From Ascaris suum (Eukaryota > Nematoda > Chromadorea > Rhabditida > Ascarididae), in assembly GCA_013433145.1 (NCBI GenBank), contig CM024186.1, forward strand, positions 6,204,001 to 6,268,000: a DNA stretch of 64,000 nucleotides, in the 5' to 3' direction. Position 1 is the first letter of the stretch. The number at the start of each line of letters is the position of its first letter. The translations under genes were made by a program, and so were the position numbers. Shown piece by piece: positions 62,521-64,000 of the stretch. Below the pieces are notes generated by a model that saw only the letters and a list, made by a program, of their open reading frames with translations, was not told the origin of the DNA and made no database searches.

Positions 62521-63425
62521 CGCAAGAGATTATATATAATGAAATATCTTAAGGGGGCAGGGACGTGTCTAAATTGCATATAAACATGTTTCTCCACAGC
62601 TTTAATAGAAGGCAGGAATAGCTTTTCAAGGAATGAAGCCACAATCAGATGAAGAACAAACTTGTTTTCGGTGCTTATTTATGAGCAAATTAGTCGGTCA
62701 CCTAAACTCCATATTTGTCTATCATCGATATAGGATCATACCTACTAATGTCACCGCTCGAAATTTCATCAACGTGTGTTAAAGGTACTGTTCGTCAACT
62801 TGCCAATTAAAGAGCTATAAATTATGACCAAAAAATAATACACCCTGTTACGGACAAAAATAATCGCAAATTTTCCGAAAATTCGAGGAGAAAGTAAAGA
62901 GAGAGAAATTGCTTCCATGTGCGCTGTGAATGCGGAAAAAGCCTAAGTTATAGGGAAGCTTGTGCACAGGATTACTGTTTACACTTATATTTAATCAAGA
63001 GAAGGCCGAATACGCACAAGGACATCGAAGAAAGCGGTCATTCAAGACAACTACTATGAATTCTCTTCTTGCCCCATCGAACACAAAATGCGGGTCGTTA
63101 ATGACCTTGCACAAATATTCTCAATGAAGTAATACCGAAGTTTCGACCCGTTGGTTCTATAAATACGGAATCCGTAAAGTACTACATCATACTACCGTAA
63201 AAAACCCCCAAGGTTATATTTTCCATAATTTGTTTTGAAGGAAATGGAAAAAAACCCAACAAGGTTTGCTTTCTGCAAATCGTGATAAGTGCAGTGGGAA
63301 GTAATTTGCGATAATGATAATGAGGAATGGTGCTTATAGGCCCTTGAAATTTATATTAATTAATGAACACGAGCATGAATTAGACGAAGACCATATCAAT
63401 AAAACATTTATATTTCAATTACGTT

Positions 63426-63485
63426 TAAAAATGACGTTCGAAACGAGAATATAGGAAGCGTTTGCTTTCTGAGCAGCTTCATGCC
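63426..63485 (-). CDS. candidate exon near the right edge
   Basis: Acceptor CGTTATTTCAG, then an open frame GHEAAQKANASYILVSNVIF to a donor AAAC|GTAATT. Good acceptor, short exon, not recognised. Confidence 0.28.
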
Positions 63486-63532
63486 CCTGAAATAACGACG
63501 CTACAATCAGTCGCCGCTAATGCTCTTTGATG

Positions 63533-63618
63533 GTTCATTTGAAATTCTCTACAGAAAATGCTGAACCCTTGCTTTTCGTTCGGTTCGTTTGAAACTCTCT
63601 AAGGAAAATGTTGAACCA
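63533..63618. repeat. two-copy imperfect direct repeat, 36-bp unit
   Basis: GGTTCATTTGAAATTCTCTA...AATGCTGAACC and GGTTCGTTTGAAACTCTCTA...AATGTTGAACC, about 49 bp apart, differing at about five positions. Confidence 0.85.
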
Positions 63619-64000
63619 ACAAAAAGAGTAGCCCAGTGGTCAAACCATTTTCGGTTCTCGCCTCATTAAACAACTAACCACTTGAACGTATCCCATTCAT
63701 GGAGGACCCCCGAACGTCCCTTCCACTTGCATAGCCCACTGACGACAAAATCCTACGGAAATCGTGTGCTACCTGCTGTCCCCCAACAAACGACTCATTC
63801 ACTCCTCTAAACAAAACATATCATTAATAAACCTGACTCCAAAGACAGGTGTACGTTAGTGGCGATTTTTACAAAAATAATTGCACTGGGCAATAACAAT
63901 AATCGAATCTTAGAATGAAAGCTGTATTCATTGCCGAATTTAATGCTAAAGAGTATACAAATACTTGTTTGCATAAGCGATATCTTAAGTTTAAACAAGG

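Overview
The window looks like nuclear DNA of a nematode. It is AT-rich and gene-sparse. Coding sequence sits in short exons of about 65 to 220 bp separated by introns of a few hundred to about 2,500 bp, with nematode-like acceptors (TTTTCAG, TTTGCAG). Three gene starts lie 9, 10 and 50 nt behind an acceptor-like AG, as expected for trans-spliced mRNAs. Four long uninterrupted (TA)n arrays and a fifth broken once are spread through it. A retinoid X receptor gene argues for a lineage that kept RXR; Clade III parasites are my guess, not a demonstration. Nearly all supportable genes are on the minus strand, so they read from high to low coordinates. I joined exons by hand using donor and acceptor sites, reading phase and family similarity.

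Layout, left to right. 1-844: exons of an unrecognised minus-strand gene running off the left edge. 1820-3216: a complete four-exon gene for an unrecognised multi-pass membrane protein. 4675-10344: isolated exons (an Ig-like exon, a signal-peptide exon, a Cys-rich transmembrane protein). 11120-12845: a small plus-strand open frame and a plus-strand terminal exon with polyadenylation signals. 14818-24302: an ABHD1/ABHD3-type alpha/beta hydrolase gene with all three catalytic residues but a frame break in one exon. 25619-27430: a complete intronless VPS33B (Sec1/Munc18 family) gene.

28286-31723: a signal-anchor exon with one phase-matched partner, then coding-like sequence with broken frames. 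35097-42790 is the clearest multi-exon gene: RXR, with eight phase-compatible exons covering part of the A/B region, the DNA-binding domain, the hinge and the ligand-binding domain. Its inferred helix 12 lacks the usual glutamate, and a tail follows it. 43-64 kb is mostly non-coding, with coding-like islands at 46.5-47.2, 54.3-54.6, 54.9-58.1 and 60.3-60.7 kb, four-to-six-copy minisatellites and TA arrays. A 57.8-58.06 kb exon is in the right phase to be a 5' RXR exon, but could belong to another gene near 55-56 kb.

The recognised genes do not form one pathway: VPS33B acts in endolysosomal trafficking, ABHD in lipid hydrolysis, RXR in nuclear hormone signalling. VPS33B and ABHD lie 1.3 kb apart head to tail, which allows but does not show co-transcription. 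I found no tRNA, rRNA, CRISPR array or intact transposon.
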